DNA of 36,398 nucleotides from Eubacterium barkeri (GTDB lineage: Bacteria; Bacillota; Clostridia; Eubacteriales; Eubacteriaceae), in assembly GCF_900107125.1 (NCBI RefSeq), contig NZ_FNOU01000025.1, positions 1 to 36,398 on the forward strand, read 5' to 3'. Position numbers and translations under genes: made by a program. Below, piece by piece: positions 1-7,412 of this stretch. The notes below the pieces were generated by a model. It had not been told where the DNA came from. It made no database searches and saw only the letters and a program-made list of their open reading frames with translations. The stretch's first letter is position 1. Each line of letters begins with the position of its first letter.

Positions 1-336
1 GCCAAAGCGAAGGCAGCAGCAGAAGCCAAGAAAAAGGCCGATGAAGAAGCTAAAGCGAAGGCAGCAGCAGAAGCCAAGAAAAAGGCTGAAGAAGAAGCTA
101 AAGCGAAGGCAGCAGCAGAAGCCAAGAAAAAGGCTGATGAGGAAGCCAAAGCGAAGGCAGCAGCAGAAGCTAAGAAAAAGGCTGACGAAGAAGCTAAAGC
201 GAAGGCGGCGGCAGAAGCTAAGAAAAAGGCTGACGAAGAAGCTAAAGCGAAGGCGGCGGCAGAAGCTAAGAAAAAGGCTGACGAAGAAGCTAAAGCGAAG
301 GCAGCAGCAGAAGCCAAGAAGAAAGCTGAAGCAGAG
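1..336 (+). repeat. 48-bp tandem repeat, seven copies
   Basis: Units start at 1, 49, 97, 145, 193, 241 and 289, each 48 bp (16 codons). Copies 193-240 and 241-288 are identical base for base, and the others differ mostly at third positions or by Asp/Glu exchange. Identity at synonymous sites between adjacent units points to recent duplication or gene conversion. The repeat begins at or before the window edge, so the true copy number is unknown. Confidence 0.95.
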
Positions 337-456
337 GCTGCAGCAAAAGCAGAACTAGAAGCGCGAGAAAAAGCTGAGGCGGAAGCCCGGGCAAAAGCTG
401 AAGCGGAAGCTGCTAAGAAAAAGGCAATGAAAGAATTGCCCATGTATCTCCTTTAA
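1..456 (+). CDS. Ala/Lys/Glu-rich coiled-coil repeat protein, 3' end only
   Basis: Reading frame 1 is open from the first base to the TAA at 454-456, so the gene starts outside the window. The visible 151 residues are seven copies of a 16-residue unit (AKAKAAAEAKKKADEE and variants), then a degenerate Ala/Glu/Lys/Arg tail ending in PMYLL. This composition is that of a long charged single alpha-helix or coiled coil, as in TolA-like or cell-envelope spacer domains; function cannot be assigned without the N-terminus. Another frame of the repeat is also open and would give a very basic Lys/Arg/Gln protein. I reject it because it is a by-product of the repeat and has no ribosome binding site. The gene ends at a strong terminator shared with the converging transporter gene. 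Confidence 0.75.
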   Translation, partial: AKAKAAAEAKKKADEEAKAKAAAEAKKKAEEEAKAKAAAEAKKKADEEAKAKAAAEAKKKADEEAKAKAAAEAKKKADEEAKAKAAAEAKKKADEEAKAKAAAEAKKKAEAEAAAKAELEAREKAEAEARAKAEAEAAKKKAMKELPMYLL

Positions 457-464
457 AAATCAAA

Positions 465-496
465 AGATCCGATGCTAAGGCATCGGGTCTTTTTTT
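465..496. terminator. Bidirectional intrinsic terminator between converging genes
   Basis: An 11-bp stem (465-475 with 480-490, one G-T wobble) closes a TAAG loop. It is followed by a T run at 490-496 on the plus strand and preceded by AAAA at 462-465, which gives a U run on the minus strand. It therefore serves both the repeat protein gene and the EamA gene. The EamA stop codon (475-477, minus) lies inside the hairpin. Confidence 0.85.
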
Positions 497-1377
497 ATGG
501 TATTTTTTCGTAAAAAAGATAATTTTGTTTCAGAAATAATAATGGCAATAAAAATGATGAAAAAGCCCAGGAATAAACGACCACTCATTTGCTCGCCGTA
601 GAAAAGGACTGAGAACAATACCCCAAAGACGGATTCCAGACTCAGAATGATGGAGGCTGAGGAAGGATTCTCCCATTTCAGGCCAATGTTCTGGAATAAA
701 AGGGCGATGGTGGTGGCGAAAACTCCGAGATAAACCAGCTGATAAAAACAATCCGAGGGAATGACCCCAGGCCAGGTTTCTGTGGTCAAACCGATGATCC
801 AGCAGAAGAGCGCCGCATAGCCGAACTGTAAAATGGTAATCAGTGTCATATCCCGACCAACGCCGAGTTTGGCTACGGCCACAATGTGTAAGGCGTAGAA
901 CAATCCGCTGAGTAGGGAAAAGGAATCCCCAAAGGTAATACTAAAGCCCCCGCTTAGGCTGACCAGCCCAATCCCCCCGATGCACAAAAAAGCAGCCAGG
1001 ATATTATACCCATCCGGTCGACGCTTATCGACAATCCAATATAAAAAAGGAACGATAACGCAGTACACCGCGGTTAAAAAAGCGTTTTTCCCCGGGGTGG
1101 TATCCGTGAGACCAAGGGTCTGAATGCCGTAGGCCATGGCAAGGAAAAAACCGATGATAGCACCAATTTTAAGATATTCCCAATTCAGGCTTTTCAGGCG
1201 TTTAAAGAAAAATAAGGACAACAGCACGAAGCCGATGGTAAATCGGACGGCCAATAAAAGGCTGGGTGGGAAAACATCCACCACATTTTTCATGACGAAA
1301 AAAGAACTGCCCCAGATTAAAGCAGCTGCAAATAAGGTGATTTTAGCATAAATCGAATGTTTGGTTGAAGTTTTCAC
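475..1377 (-). CDS. EamA/DMT-family transporter (10 TM)
   Basis: This is an integral membrane protein of the drug/metabolite transporter superfamily. It has about ten hydrophobic helices in two EamA repeats; the first contains the typical ALIWGSSFFVMK stretch, and the second a PSSASIILSLESVFG stretch with a following conserved Glu. The substrate is unknown; relatives export metabolites or amino acids. I place the start at GTG 1377, giving 300 aa, because GGAGG (minus, 1387-1383) sits 5 nt upstream. The longer ATG start at 1404 overlaps a TATAAT -10 box, so it would not be in the transcript. The gene stands alone and converges on the repeat protein gene. Confidence 0.85.
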   Translation of the reverse strand: MKTSTKHSIYAKITLFAAALIWGSSFFVMKNVVDVFPPSLLLAVRFTIGFVLLSLFFFKRLKSLNWEYLKIGAIIGFFLAMAYGIQTLGLTDTTPGKNAFLTAVYCVIVPFLYWIVDKRRPDGYNILAAFLCIGGIGLVSLSGGFSITFGDSFSLLSGLFYALHIVAVAKLGVGRDMTLITILQFGYAALFCWIIGLTTETWPGVIPSDCFYQLVYLGVFATTIALLFQNIGLKWENPSSASIILSLESVFGVLFSVLFYGEQMSGRLFLGFFIIFIAIIISETKLSFLRKNTIKKDPMP

Positions 1378-1402
1378 GTCGACCTCCAGTGTATGATTAT
1401 TC

Positions 1403-1431
1403 ATTATACCGGATATTTCCCAGGGGGTAAA
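1403..1431 (-). promoter_or_regulatory. Sigma-A-type promoter of the EamA gene
   Basis: On the minus strand, TTTACC (1431-1426), a 17-bp spacer and TATAAT (1408-1403). Predicted transcription start is near 1396, leaving a leader of about 20 nt with GGAGG before the GTG start. Confidence 0.6.
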
Positions 1432-1500
1432 GCTCTAATACAGGATTGTGCTGAAAGAAATTGCAGAACACAAACTAATACCCCAAAGGGGAGGTGATTA

Positions 1501-1509
1501 TGCTAAAAT
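1501..1509 (+). promoter_or_regulatory. Possible extended -10 element of dnaX
   Basis: TGCTAAAAT resembles an extended -10 (TGn plus TAAAAT) 33 bp before the dnaX start. No convincing -35 lies 16-18 bp upstream. A CCCC-AAA-GGGG hairpin lies just before it (1481-1491). This is the only promoter candidate I see in the spacer. Confidence 0.3.
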
Positions 1510-1541
1510 AGGAATAAACAACTAGAAGATTGGAGGATGCC

Positions 1542-3182
1542 ATGGCCTATCTGGCGCTATATCGTAAATACAGACCGCGGACCTTTGATGCTGTCGTCGG
1601 TCAGAACTTTGTCACACAAATACTTAAAAACCAAATCCTCTCCGATCGGGTCGGACACGCTTATCTTTTTACAGGCATCCGGGGAACGGGGAAGACCTCC
1701 ATTGCGAAAATCTTTGCCCGGGCCATTAACTGCCAGGACAACCAGCATGGGAATCCCTGCAACGTTTGTACCGTTTGTACAGAGATTGAAAAACCTGGCG
1801 TGATGGATATCATTGAAATTGATGCGGCCAGCAATCGGGGGGTGGACGAAATCCGGGATATTCGGGATAAGGTAAAATACCCACCTAAAATTGGGCGGTA
1901 CAAGGTCTACATCATTGATGAGGTTCACATGCTCACCAAAGAAGCCTTTAATGCCCTGCTTAAGACCCTGGAGGAGCCCCCTAGTCACATTGTTTTCATT
2001 CTGGCAACCACAGAGCCGAACAAGCTGCCGGCAACGATTCTCTCACGGTGTCAGCGTTATGATATTCGACCAATTTCCCAGGAAATGATTGTGGGGCAAA
2101 TGGCGACTATTTTAAAGGACCTTGGGGTTGAGATGGAGCCTGGGGCCCTGGAAATCGTTGCTCGCCGGGGGGATCACTCCATGCGGGATGCCCTGAGCAT
2201 TTTGGATCAGGTCATCGATATCCGGGAGGGAAATGCACCCATATCCCCAGAGCAAGTTCTCAGTTTTTTGGGTCTGACAGACGAGGACACGATCAGTCAT
2301 CTGGTCGGCGCGATGCTCAAGGAGGATGCCCCCGAAGCTTTGGCCATTTTAGGACAGCTGCGGGAGAAGGGGGCGGATAGTTCATTGCTTATGGGGCAGA
2401 TAATCGATTGTCTGCGGAATCTGGCGGTGGTCATGGCTGCGGGAAGCCGGGCCGGGGATATCCTGGGCCGGGGTGAGTCCGAAATCCAGGAGATGAAGAG
2501 CCAATGCCAGGGGATTCCACCCCAACGTATTTTCGCCATGGTGACCGATTTTATTGAGGATCGTCAGAAGCTGCGCTACAATGATCTGGCGTCTACGGTG
2601 CTGGAGATGAGCGTACTCAAGCAATGTGTGCCCATGCCCGTTGTCCCTCGGGTGGCCGTCACGGCATCGGAGCAAAAGCAACAAAGGGTACAGCAGGAAA
2701 GACCGCCAGCAGCGGTGACGGAAAGGGTGGCAATGCCCATCGCATCCCAGGAAAGCACCGCTGTGAAAAGGGGACAGGAGGAACGGTCGTCCAAGGAAAA
2801 CAGGATGGGGAAAGAAGAACCCGCAAAATCGCCCGTATCATCGAATAAGAGAACTTCTGGGTCACTGGATATCGATAGTATCGCCCGTGCCATGCACAAT
2901 GGCATTAGCCCGTTGCTCCGGGGCATGTTTCTAAAAGGGCGTCTATGTGAAGCTGGGCCGGACGAGCTGGTCCTTCAGTTTATGGCCCCGGATGGAGAGG
3001 CTCCTGCGGGTATGCTGGGGGATCAAATTGATTTGCTCCAGAAAATCGCGGAAGGTATTGCGGGGCGTAGGGTACATTTTTCCATTAAAGTGGTGGATAA
3101 GGATTATGAAGAAATGACGTTTCTGGAAAAAACCCAGGCGATCCTTGGTGATGAAAAAATTCCTGTAACAGAAATTAATTAA
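1542..3182 (+). CDS. dnaX: DNA polymerase III subunits gamma/tau
   Basis: AAA+ clamp-loader ATPase that loads the beta sliding clamp and bridges the replisome. Visible motifs: Walker A GIRGTGKT (residues 45-52), a zinc-binding set C64/C73/C76/C79, Walker B IIDEVHML (124-131), sensor-1 region TTEPNKL (156-162) and the SRC arginine-finger motif (168-170). A low-complexity Gln/Glu/Arg linker (about 375-450) leads to a C-terminal tau-type domain. The start chosen is ATG 1542, 5 nt after GGAGG, giving MAYLALYRKYRP, the usual DnaX N-terminus and 546 aa. An in-frame TTG at 1530 overlaps the ribosome binding site and is unlikely. It heads the dnaX-ybaB-recR cluster common in Firmicutes. I saw no obvious A-AAA-AAG type frameshift site. 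Confidence 0.97.
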   Translation: MAYLALYRKYRPRTFDAVVGQNFVTQILKNQILSDRVGHAYLFTGIRGTGKTSIAKIFARAINCQDNQHGNPCNVCTVCTEIEKPGVMDIIEIDAASNRGVDEIRDIRDKVKYPPKIGRYKVYIIDEVHMLTKEAFNALLKTLEEPPSHIVFILATTEPNKLPATILSRCQRYDIRPISQEMIVGQMATILKDLGVEMEPGALEIVARRGDHSMRDALSILDQVIDIREGNAPISPEQVLSFLGLTDEDTISHLVGAMLKEDAPEALAILGQLREKGADSSLLMGQIIDCLRNLAVVMAAGSRAGDILGRGESEIQEMKSQCQGIPPQRIFAMVTDFIEDRQKLRYNDLASTVLEMSVLKQCVPMPVVPRVAVTASEQKQQRVQQERPPAAVTERVAMPIASQESTAVKRGQEERSSKENRMGKEEPAKSPVSSNKRTSGSLDIDSIARAMHNGISPLLRGMFLKGRLCEAGPDELVLQFMAPDGEAPAGMLGDQIDLLQKIAEGIAGRRVHFSIKVVDKDYEEMTFLEKTQAILGDEKIPVTEIN

Positions 3183-3220
3183 AAAAATTCCTTGATTATC
3201 GATTAAAATCAATGAAAGCA

Positions 3221-3249
3221 GTGATTATTTGGCGGTTTAATGGTATAAT
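3221..3249 (+). promoter_or_regulatory. Probable internal promoter before ybaB
   Basis: A perfect TATAAT (3244-3249) lies 17 bp downstream of GTGATT (3221-3226), a weak -35, in the 107-bp spacer between dnaX and ybaB. It would let ybaB-recR-ptsI-ptsH be transcribed independently of dnaX. Confidence 0.5.
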
Positions 3250-3289
3250 TTTGTCCAAATAGATTGTTGTATAAATTAGGAGGAACTGG

Positions 3290-3649
3290 ATGGCAAAAAC
3301 AAAAAGACGTGCTCCCCGGGGAATGGGCGGACCTAAGCCTGCCGGGAAGAACGATATGATGAAGCAGATTCAGAAAATGCAAGAAGAAATGGCCCGTACC
3401 CAGGAGGCCTTAGAAGAAACAGAGATTGAAGGCAGTGCTGGCGGTGGTGCCGTGAAGGTCTTAGTTAAAGGAAGCAAGCTATTGTCCAGTGTCAGCATCG
3501 ACCCCGATGTCATTGATGAGGATGACGTAGAGATGTTAGAGGATTTGATTGTTGCAGCGGTTAATGACGCCCTGGCAAAGGTGGATGAACTGACTGGCAA
3601 TGAAATGGGTAAGCTAACCGGAGGGCTGAACATTCCGGGGTTATCCTAA
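3290..3649 (+). CDS. ybaB: YbaB/EbfC-family nucleoid-associated protein
   Basis: Small DNA-binding protein (119 aa) of the YbaB/EbfC family, which forms tweezers-like dimers and is nearly always found between dnaX and recR. The N-terminus is basic (MAKTKRRAPRG), followed by a helical MMKQIQKMQEEM segment and the conserved core with G-G-G-A-V-K-V and DPDVIDEDDVEMLEDLI. The start follows GGAGG (3279-3283) by 6 nt. The stop TAA is directly followed by the GTG of recR, so the two are probably translationally coupled. Confidence 0.93.
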   Translation: MAKTKRRAPRGMGGPKPAGKNDMMKQIQKMQEEMARTQEALEETEIEGSAGGGAVKVLVKGSKLLSSVSIDPDVIDEDDVEMLEDLIVAAVNDALAKVDELTGNEMGKLTGGLNIPGLS

Positions 3650-4249
3650 GTGGGACTCTATCCCCAGGCGATCGAACGTTTGGTCATCGAACTGGGAAAG
3701 TTGCCGGGGATTGGGGAAAAAACGGCCCAGCGTTTGGCCTTCCATTTAATCGATGCCCCAGAGAGCGATATTACGGGGTTGTCTGAGGCACTGATGGGAG
3801 TAAAGGATAAGGTACACCTCTGCCCCAAATGCTTTTCGATCACGGATAAAGCGACTTGTGATATCTGTTCTGATCCAGGAAGAGATCAGCAGACAATTTG
3901 TGTGGTACAAAGTACGAAGGACATCTACGCCATTGAAAAAACCAGGGAGTACAAAGGGGTATATCATGTGCTCCACGGGGTCATTTCCCCCCTGGAGGGG
4001 ATCGGGCCCCAGGATATTAAGGCTCGGGAGCTTATTGAGCGTCTGGCAGCGGATGGGGTTGAGGAGGTGATCATGGCCACTAATCCCACACCAGAGGGTG
4101 AAGCAACGGCCATGTATCTGGGAAACCTGATTACGCCTTCCGGGGTAAAGGTCACCCGCCTGGCTAAGGGGATGCCCATTGGTGCAGATGTAGAATATAT
4201 TGATGAAATAACGCTGATTAAAGCCCTGGAAGGGCGTAAAGAAATATAA
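3650..4249 (+). CDS. recR: Recombination mediator protein RecR
   Basis: Acts in RecFOR-dependent loading of RecA at gapped DNA. It has the family layout in 199 aa: N-terminal helix-hairpin-helix (LGKLPGIGEKTAQRLAFHL, about 15-33), a C4 zinc finger (C58, C61, C70, C73), a Toprim domain with the VVQSTKDIYAIEKT stretch, and a C-terminal Walker-like segment. The start is GTG at 3650, immediately after the ybaB stop, with no independent strong ribosome binding site, consistent with coupling. Confidence 0.96.
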   Translation: MGLYPQAIERLVIELGKLPGIGEKTAQRLAFHLIDAPESDITGLSEALMGVKDKVHLCPKCFSITDKATCDICSDPGRDQQTICVVQSTKDIYAIEKTREYKGVYHVLHGVISPLEGIGPQDIKARELIERLAADGVEEVIMATNPTPEGEATAMYLGNLITPSGVKVTRLAKGMPIGADVEYIDEITLIKALEGRKEI

Positions 4250-4267
4250 ATTTGGAGGAACAGTATC

Positions 4268-6001
4268 GTGATTAAAGAAGGAATAATTGCATCATCCGGT
4301 ATTGCCATTGCAACGGCATTTGTATACGCCAAGGTCGAGCTCAATATTGAAGAGACAACGGTCACGGATACCGAGGGAGAAATTACCCGCTTGCAAGGGG
4401 CTTTGACAGAGTCCAAGGCCCAGTTAGCAGGGATTAAAGAAAAAGCTGCCGCCGATTTGGGGGCAGAAGAAGCAGAAATCTTTGAAGCGCACGCCATGGT
4501 ATTAGAGGATCCAGAATTTGTGGATAGTATTATCGGTGAGATTAATGGAAACCATTATAGTGCGGTTTATGCCACTAAGGTCGTTACCGATCGCTTCTAT
4601 GATCTGTTCGATGCCATGGATGATCCCTATTTCAGAGGCCGTGCGGCAGATATCCGGGATGTTGGAACCCGGGTCATGAACAATATCATGGGAGTTGATA
4701 ATGTGGACATTTCCAGTCTGGATGAAGATACCATTATCATTGCAGAGGACTTAGCACCTTCAGATACGGCTCAGATGGATAAAAAACGGGTGAAGGGTTT
4801 TGCTACAGATATTGGAAGCCGGACATCCCATACTGCCATCATGGCCCGGAGTCTGGAAATTCCTGCGGTCCTTGGACTGGGAGACATTACCAGTGCGGTG
4901 GGTAACGGCCAGACTGTTATCGTCGATGGGATTCAGGGGAAGGTCATTGTCGATCCCTCAGAAGGGGAATTGGCAGAATACCAGCAGAAGAAGGCCGATT
5001 ATGAGGCCTACATGGCAGAGCTGAGCCAGCTGAAAGAACAGCCGGCAGAGACCAAGGATGGCCACCGGGTGGAGCTGGTGGGAAACATTGGCTCCCCTGC
5101 AGACGTCGAAGGAGTCCTTAATAATGGCGGCGAAGGCGTTGGCCTGTACCGCACCGAGTTCTTGTACATGGACAGTGATGTCATGCCCGATGAAGAAAAG
5201 CAATTTGCAGCCTACAAGACCGTTATTGAGTCCTTTAAAGGTGGTGCAGTCATTATCCGAACCCTGGATATCGGTGGGGATAAGAAGTTGCCCTACCTGC
5301 CACTGCCGGAAGAAATGAATCCATTTTTAGGACTTCGGGCCATTCGCCTGTGCTTTGAACGGCCAGAAATGTTTAAAACCCAGCTCCGGGCAATTCTCCG
5401 GGCATCGGCCTACGGTACGGCAAAGATCATGTTTCCCATGATCTCCGGGATCGGGGAAGTGCGCCAGGCCAAGGGGATACTGGCTGAATGTATGGCTGAG
5501 CTGGATGCTGAAGGCATTGCTTATGATAAGGGAATTGGTGTTGGTATCATGGTGGAAATTCCATCAGCAGCGGTGACTGCGGATATTATTGCCAAGGAAG
5601 TGGATTTCTTCTCCATTGGAACCAACGACCTTTGCCAGTACACCCTGGCGGTGGACCGCATGAACCAGACGGTCTCTTATCTGTACGATCCCCTCAATCC
5701 GGCCATTTTGAGGCTGGTGCGTAAGGTGATTGAAGCATCGGATAGTTATCCTGGTAAATTTACCGGAATGTGCGGAGAAATGGCCGGAGATCCCTATGCG
5801 ACTTTAGTTCTCCTGGGATTGGGTCTTAACGAGTTCTCCATGAGTGCGCCGTCCATCCCCCAGGTCAAAAAAATTATTCGCAGCGTCAGCTTTGAAACGG
5901 CAAAGGAAATTGCCGAAGAAGCCCTGGATTTGGAAACAGGTGAAGAAGTACAGGCCATGATTAAGGCAAAATTAAACGAATTGGATATCAAAATCGTCTA
6001 G
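4268..6001 (+). CDS. ptsI: PTS enzyme I (phosphoenolpyruvate-protein phosphotransferase)
   Basis: Transfers phosphate from phosphoenolpyruvate to HPr, the first step of the sugar phosphotransferase system; cytoplasmic. 577 aa, the normal enzyme I size. It shows the N-terminal HPr-binding helical domain, the phospho-histidine motif GSRTSHTAIMARS with active His188, and the C-terminal TIM-barrel PEP-binding domain with the EIPSAA and NDLCQYTLAVDR motifs and the GMCGEMAGD cysteine. The start is GTG at 4268, 9 nt after GGAGGA (4253-4258). It lies only 18 nt after recR and before ptsH, the reverse of the usual ptsH-ptsI order. No sugar-specific enzyme II is nearby, so this is the general PTS supply. 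Confidence 0.96.
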   Translation: MIKEGIIASSGIAIATAFVYAKVELNIEETTVTDTEGEITRLQGALTESKAQLAGIKEKAAADLGAEEAEIFEAHAMVLEDPEFVDSIIGEINGNHYSAVYATKVVTDRFYDLFDAMDDPYFRGRAADIRDVGTRVMNNIMGVDNVDISSLDEDTIIIAEDLAPSDTAQMDKKRVKGFATDIGSRTSHTAIMARSLEIPAVLGLGDITSAVGNGQTVIVDGIQGKVIVDPSEGELAEYQQKKADYEAYMAELSQLKEQPAETKDGHRVELVGNIGSPADVEGVLNNGGEGVGLYRTEFLYMDSDVMPDEEKQFAAYKTVIESFKGGAVIIRTLDIGGDKKLPYLPLPEEMNPFLGLRAIRLCFERPEMFKTQLRAILRASAYGTAKIMFPMISGIGEVRQAKGILAECMAELDAEGIAYDKGIGVGIMVEIPSAAVTADIIAKEVDFFSIGTNDLCQYTLAVDRMNQTVSYLYDPLNPAILRLVRKVIEASDSYPGKFTGMCGEMAGDPYATLVLLGLGLNEFSMSAPSIPQVKKIIRSVSFETAKEIAEEALDLETGEEVQAMIKAKLNELDIKIV

Positions 6002-6065
6002 GAGTAGACGTTGAGGTGGGCAATGGGCCCATCCAGGATATAGTATTTCATAGGGGAGGATAGTT

Positions 6066-6347
6066 ATGGTAAGCAAAGAAGTGACGGTCATTAACCAAAC
6101 GGGGCTTCATGCCCGGCCTGCATCGCTTTTTGTGCAGACCGCCGGAAAATTTGAGTCGGATATCGATGTGGTTAAGGGGGATCTCCGCATCAATGCCAAA
6201 AGTATTATGGGTATCATGTCTGGCGGGATTGCCCAGGGGAGCACCATCAGCATTGAAGCCAATGGCGACGATGAAGGTGAGGCTTTAAAGGCTTTGGTTG
6301 ATCTGGTGGAATCTGCTTTTGGCGAGATCAAGAAGGATCGGCATTAG
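6066..6347 (+). CDS. ptsH: Phosphocarrier protein HPr
   Basis: Phosphate relay between enzyme I and sugar permeases. 93 aa. His15 lies in TGLHARPAS, the site phosphorylated by enzyme I. Ser46 lies in NAKSIMGIMSGG, the site used by HPr kinase/phosphorylase in Gram-positive catabolite repression. Both are intact, so a regulatory role through a CcpA-type pathway is expected from family knowledge, although neither kinase nor CcpA is in the window. GGGGAGGA (6053-6060) precedes the ATG by 5 nt. It follows ptsI by 64 nt, which contain only a short weak hairpin (about 6017-6031). Confidence 0.95.
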   Translation: MVSKEVTVINQTGLHARPASLFVQTAGKFESDIDVVKGDLRINAKSIMGIMSGGIAQGSTISIEANGDDEGEALKALVDLVESAFGEIKKDRH

Positions 6348-6425
6348 GTTTTTCTTGTAATTATATGAGAAATTAAAGGAATACGGCGTATAGTAGATTA
6401 TATTAAAAATGAGGAGGAAGCTGGA

Positions 6426-6851
6426 ATGAGTTGTAAAACAGGTTATTTCATTGGCGGATTATTCATCGGTACGGTTATTGGAGGCGCTTTGGGAGTACTG
6501 ATGGCACCAGAATCCGGAGAGAGCACCAGACGTCGGATCAAAGAAGGGGCTCAGGAATCCTTTGGGGATATGTATGACCAGGCAGTGGAATATGGCGAAA
6601 CACTTAAAGAACAACTCCAGGATGCCAGTGATTCATTGACGGACCGTGTAAACCAGTATAAGACCCAAATTGAAAATAAAATCCAGGAAATCCAGGATGA
6701 GGTCAATCAGGATATTGATGAACTCAATGAAGAATTGGCGGCTCTGGATGGGGATGATGAACCAGCAGATGATGCTGAAGAAGCGGAAGGTGAAGCTCCC
6801 CAGGCTGAAACGGAAGCGGAAGAAGCAGATGACGATAAGGAAGAGGCATAA
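6426..6851 (+). CDS. YtxH domain-containing membrane protein
   Basis: 141 aa. An N-terminal Gly-rich hydrophobic segment (about 7-26, GYFIGGLFIGTVIGGALGVLMAP) and the following APESGESTRRRIKEG are the hallmark of YtxH/gas-vesicle-like proteins of Firmicutes. A helical, coiled-coil-prone middle is followed by a very acidic tail (from about residue 109, mostly Asp, Glu and Ala). GAGGAGG (6411-6417) lies 8 nt before the ATG. The next gene, a DUF948 protein, starts 3 nt after its stop, mirroring the ytxG-ytxH pairing of Bacillus, where the operon is stress-responsive. The molecular role is unknown. Confidence 0.8.
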   Translation: MSCKTGYFIGGLFIGTVIGGALGVLMAPESGESTRRRIKEGAQESFGDMYDQAVEYGETLKEQLQDASDSLTDRVNQYKTQIENKIQEIQDEVNQDIDELNEELAALDGDDEPADDAEEAEGEAPQAETEAEEADDDKEEA

Positions 6852-6854
6852 CCT

Positions 6855-7211
6855 ATGTCCAATACCATCACCCTCAGTTTTACCCTTTGGGAGGTAGCGG
6901 TACTCATTATTGCCATTGCTGTTGTCATTGGCACGGTGTATTTGGTCAAGGTATTCAAAAGCCTGGCCATTGCCATGGATACGGCCAATAAGATGATGGA
7001 AGAAAACCGTTCGAATGTCAAAATTATTGTGGATAAAACCAGTGATATGGCAGAGACAACAGACTCGATTCTGGAGGATGTCCACGGCACTGTGGATAGT
7101 CTGACCAATGAAATTATCACCCCGGTTGTCGATATTGTGGGCAAGGGGGTCAAGGTGATGAGTGGTATCAGCAAGGTCACCGGAAAGAATAAAAAGAAAA
7201 AAGCAGCTTAG
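6855..7211 (+). CDS. DUF948 (YtxG-like) membrane protein
   Basis: 118 aa. One N-terminal transmembrane helix (about 11-31, WEVAVLIIAIAVVIGTVYLVK) is followed by a long amphipathic helix (KVFKSLAIAMDTANKMMEENRSNV and onward) and a Lys-rich C-terminus, as in DUF948 proteins. The start overlaps no other gene but is only 3 nt after the YtxH-like gene, so they are co-transcribed and probably act together at the membrane. It is the last gene before a clear terminator. Function is not established for the family. Confidence 0.75.
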   Translation: MSNTITLSFTLWEVAVLIIAIAVVIGTVYLVKVFKSLAIAMDTANKMMEENRSNVKIIVDKTSDMAETTDSILEDVHGTVDSLTNEIITPVVDIVGKGVKVMSGISKVTGKNKKKKAA

Positions 7212-7225
7212 CTGTTGGAATCACA

Positions 7226-7261
7226 AAAACAGGGTTCGTACCATTTGTGCGGCCCTGTTTT
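7226..7261 (+). terminator. Intrinsic terminator after the dnaX-to-DUF948 run
   Basis: A 9-bp stem (7226-7234 with 7253-7261, AAAACAGGG/CCCTGTTTT) encloses an 18-nt loop that can form a further 5-bp stem (7237-7241 with 7247-7251). The 3' arm ends in TTTT. It closes the co-directional block that begins at dnaX. Confidence 0.8.
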
Positions 7262-7369
7262 ATTTTCGGCATTTTACATCTGCATTGAAAATGAATCACC
7301 TTTACAAAAAAGCATAATAATTCTGGATTAATTGTTTAAAATAGTCTAAAATAGAGACATCACTTAAAT

Positions 7370-7388
7370 ATCCCGCATCCTGCGGGAT
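7370..7388 (+). promoter_or_regulatory. Perfect inverted repeat in the EF-G-like gene leader
   Basis: ATCCCGCA-TCC-TGCGGGAT is an 8-bp perfect stem with a 3-nt loop, 10 nt before the AAGGGGGA ribosome binding site. No T run follows, so it is not a terminator. It could be an operator or a 5'-UTR stem. Two TAAAAT -10-like hexamers (7337-7342, 7347-7352) lie just upstream without a good -35. Confidence 0.5.
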
Positions 7389-7412
7389 GCAATCTATCAA
7401 GGGGGAAATCAC

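Noticed and set aside
41..358. 105-residue Lys/Arg/Gln-rich ORF
   Set aside because: It is the shifted frame of the 48-bp repeat. It has no ribosome binding site, and the frame continuing to 456 is the coherent one.
1491..1512. Strong ribosome binding site followed by ATG CTA AAA TAG
   Set aside because: A three-codon frame cannot be supported as a gene; it overlaps the only candidate -10 of dnaX.
1405..1541. Possible SRP (scRNA) gene upstream of dnaX, as in Bacillus
   Set aside because: The conserved GGAAGCAGC-type tetraloop and stem are absent and the spacer is short.
2750..2850. Programmed frameshift producing a gamma form of DnaX
   Set aside because: No A-AAA-AAG-like slippery run with a following stem and nearby stop was found.
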